Positions 63,893-64,000 of a stretch of 64,000 nt of DNA are shown here, in pieces. Made by a program: the position numbers and the translations under genes. The stretch lies in the NCBI RefSeq assembly GCF_002277895.1, contig NZ_CP022999.1, forward strand, positions 992,001 through 1,056,000, given 5' to 3'. The notes beneath the pieces are model-generated. The model saw only the letters and a list, made by a program, of their open reading frames with translations. It searched no databases and had not been told where the DNA came from. This stretch comes from Rhizobium sp. 11515TR. Its GTDB lineage: Bacteria > Pseudomonadota > Alphaproteobacteria > Rhizobiales > Rhizobiaceae. Every line of letters starts with the position of its first letter. Position 1 is the first letter of the stretch.

Positions 63893-64000
63893 TATCAGAA
63901 AAACGCAATCCTATCACTTAATCGCAGTTAATTATGAAATCAGCTACAGGTTGAGCATAAGTTTAACACACCGTTAGCCATTTAACGATTTCGTTACCTC
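63893..64000. other. 108-base window end without a supported feature
   Basis: AT-richer region after the AraC gene. No hairpin, start codon with RBS or promoter is convincing. Confidence 0.5.

Noticed and set aside
1..64000. CRISPR arrays, tRNA or rRNA genes, IS elements, prophage genes
   Set aside because: No regularly spaced repeats, cloverleaf or rRNA sequence, transposase, integrase or phage structural genes were seen while reading the window.

Overview
The window looks like a replicon of a Rhizobium/Agrobacterium-type alphaproteobacterium. Evidence: GC-rich coding with strong third-position GC, the pcaQ-pobA-pobR-pcaR-pcaIJF gene order known from Agrobacterium, Sinorhizobium and Rhizobium, rhizobial-style palindromic intergenic repeats, DUF1127 and VirK-like small families, and many transporter-regulator catabolic units. 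No rRNA, tRNA, CRISPR array, insertion sequence or phage gene was seen, so this is ordinary accessory-metabolism DNA, not an island with obvious mobility genes.

Layout. (1) 1-6212: protocatechuate branch of the beta-ketoadipate pathway: tail of pcaQ, pobA with divergent pobR, then pcaR divergent from pcaIJF, with a strong inverted-repeat operator between pcaR and pcaI. (2) 6.3-17.0 kb: cation/proton antiporter fused to universal-stress domains, MFS transporter, SnoaL-like protein, membrane GGDEF-EAL protein, methyltransferase, DedA protein, PmtA-like methyltransferase and an OmpR-type two-component pair. (3) 17.1-23.5 kb: DUF1127 protein, B12-binding radical SAM enzyme, an MFS gene with an apparent 1-nt frameshift, and an MHS-family symporter with a large inserted loop. 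(4) 24.0-31.3 kb: ribose-type ABC importer with an LVIVD-repeat protein, then a GlxA-type AraC regulator divergent from a secreted DJ-1/PfpI protein. (5) 31.5-39.8 kb: a tightly overlapping operon of a NitT/TauT-type ABC importer, FAD oxidoreductase, class III CoA-transferase and enoyl-CoA hydratase, followed by a LysR regulator and an amidohydrolase. It reads as a complete import-to-CoA-thioester pathway of unknown substrate and is the best candidate for an undescribed system here. (6) 39.9-51 kb: 7Fe ferredoxin and two different molybdenum hydroxylases. One is a three-subunit PaoABC-like enzyme whose FAD subunit carries extra cysteines. The other is a two-subunit IorAB-like enzyme with a Tat signal and a tri-heme cytochrome c. 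NIPSNAP and CDP-diacylglycerol pyrophosphatase genes lie between them. (7) 51-64 kb: two more two-component systems, a flavodoxin-like protein with a Tat-like signal, an MFS exporter, a PAP2 phosphatase, a frameshifted VirK/DUF535 gene, a soluble MCP-like protein and an AraC regulator.

How the parts fit. Region 1 converts 4-hydroxybenzoate to protocatechuate (PobA) and beta-ketoadipate to succinyl-CoA and acetyl-CoA (PcaIJ, PcaF); the ring-cleavage genes would lie just left of the window beyond pcaQ. Regions 5 and 6 look like further catabolic or oxidative modules, each with its own transport or electron-transfer partners and candidate operators. Region 7 looks like envelope sensing and remodelling. 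All functions are assigned by reading motifs; no database search was run. Start codons were moved from the longest possible reading frame where overlap with the upstream stop, a ribosome binding site or the family N-terminus argued for it.
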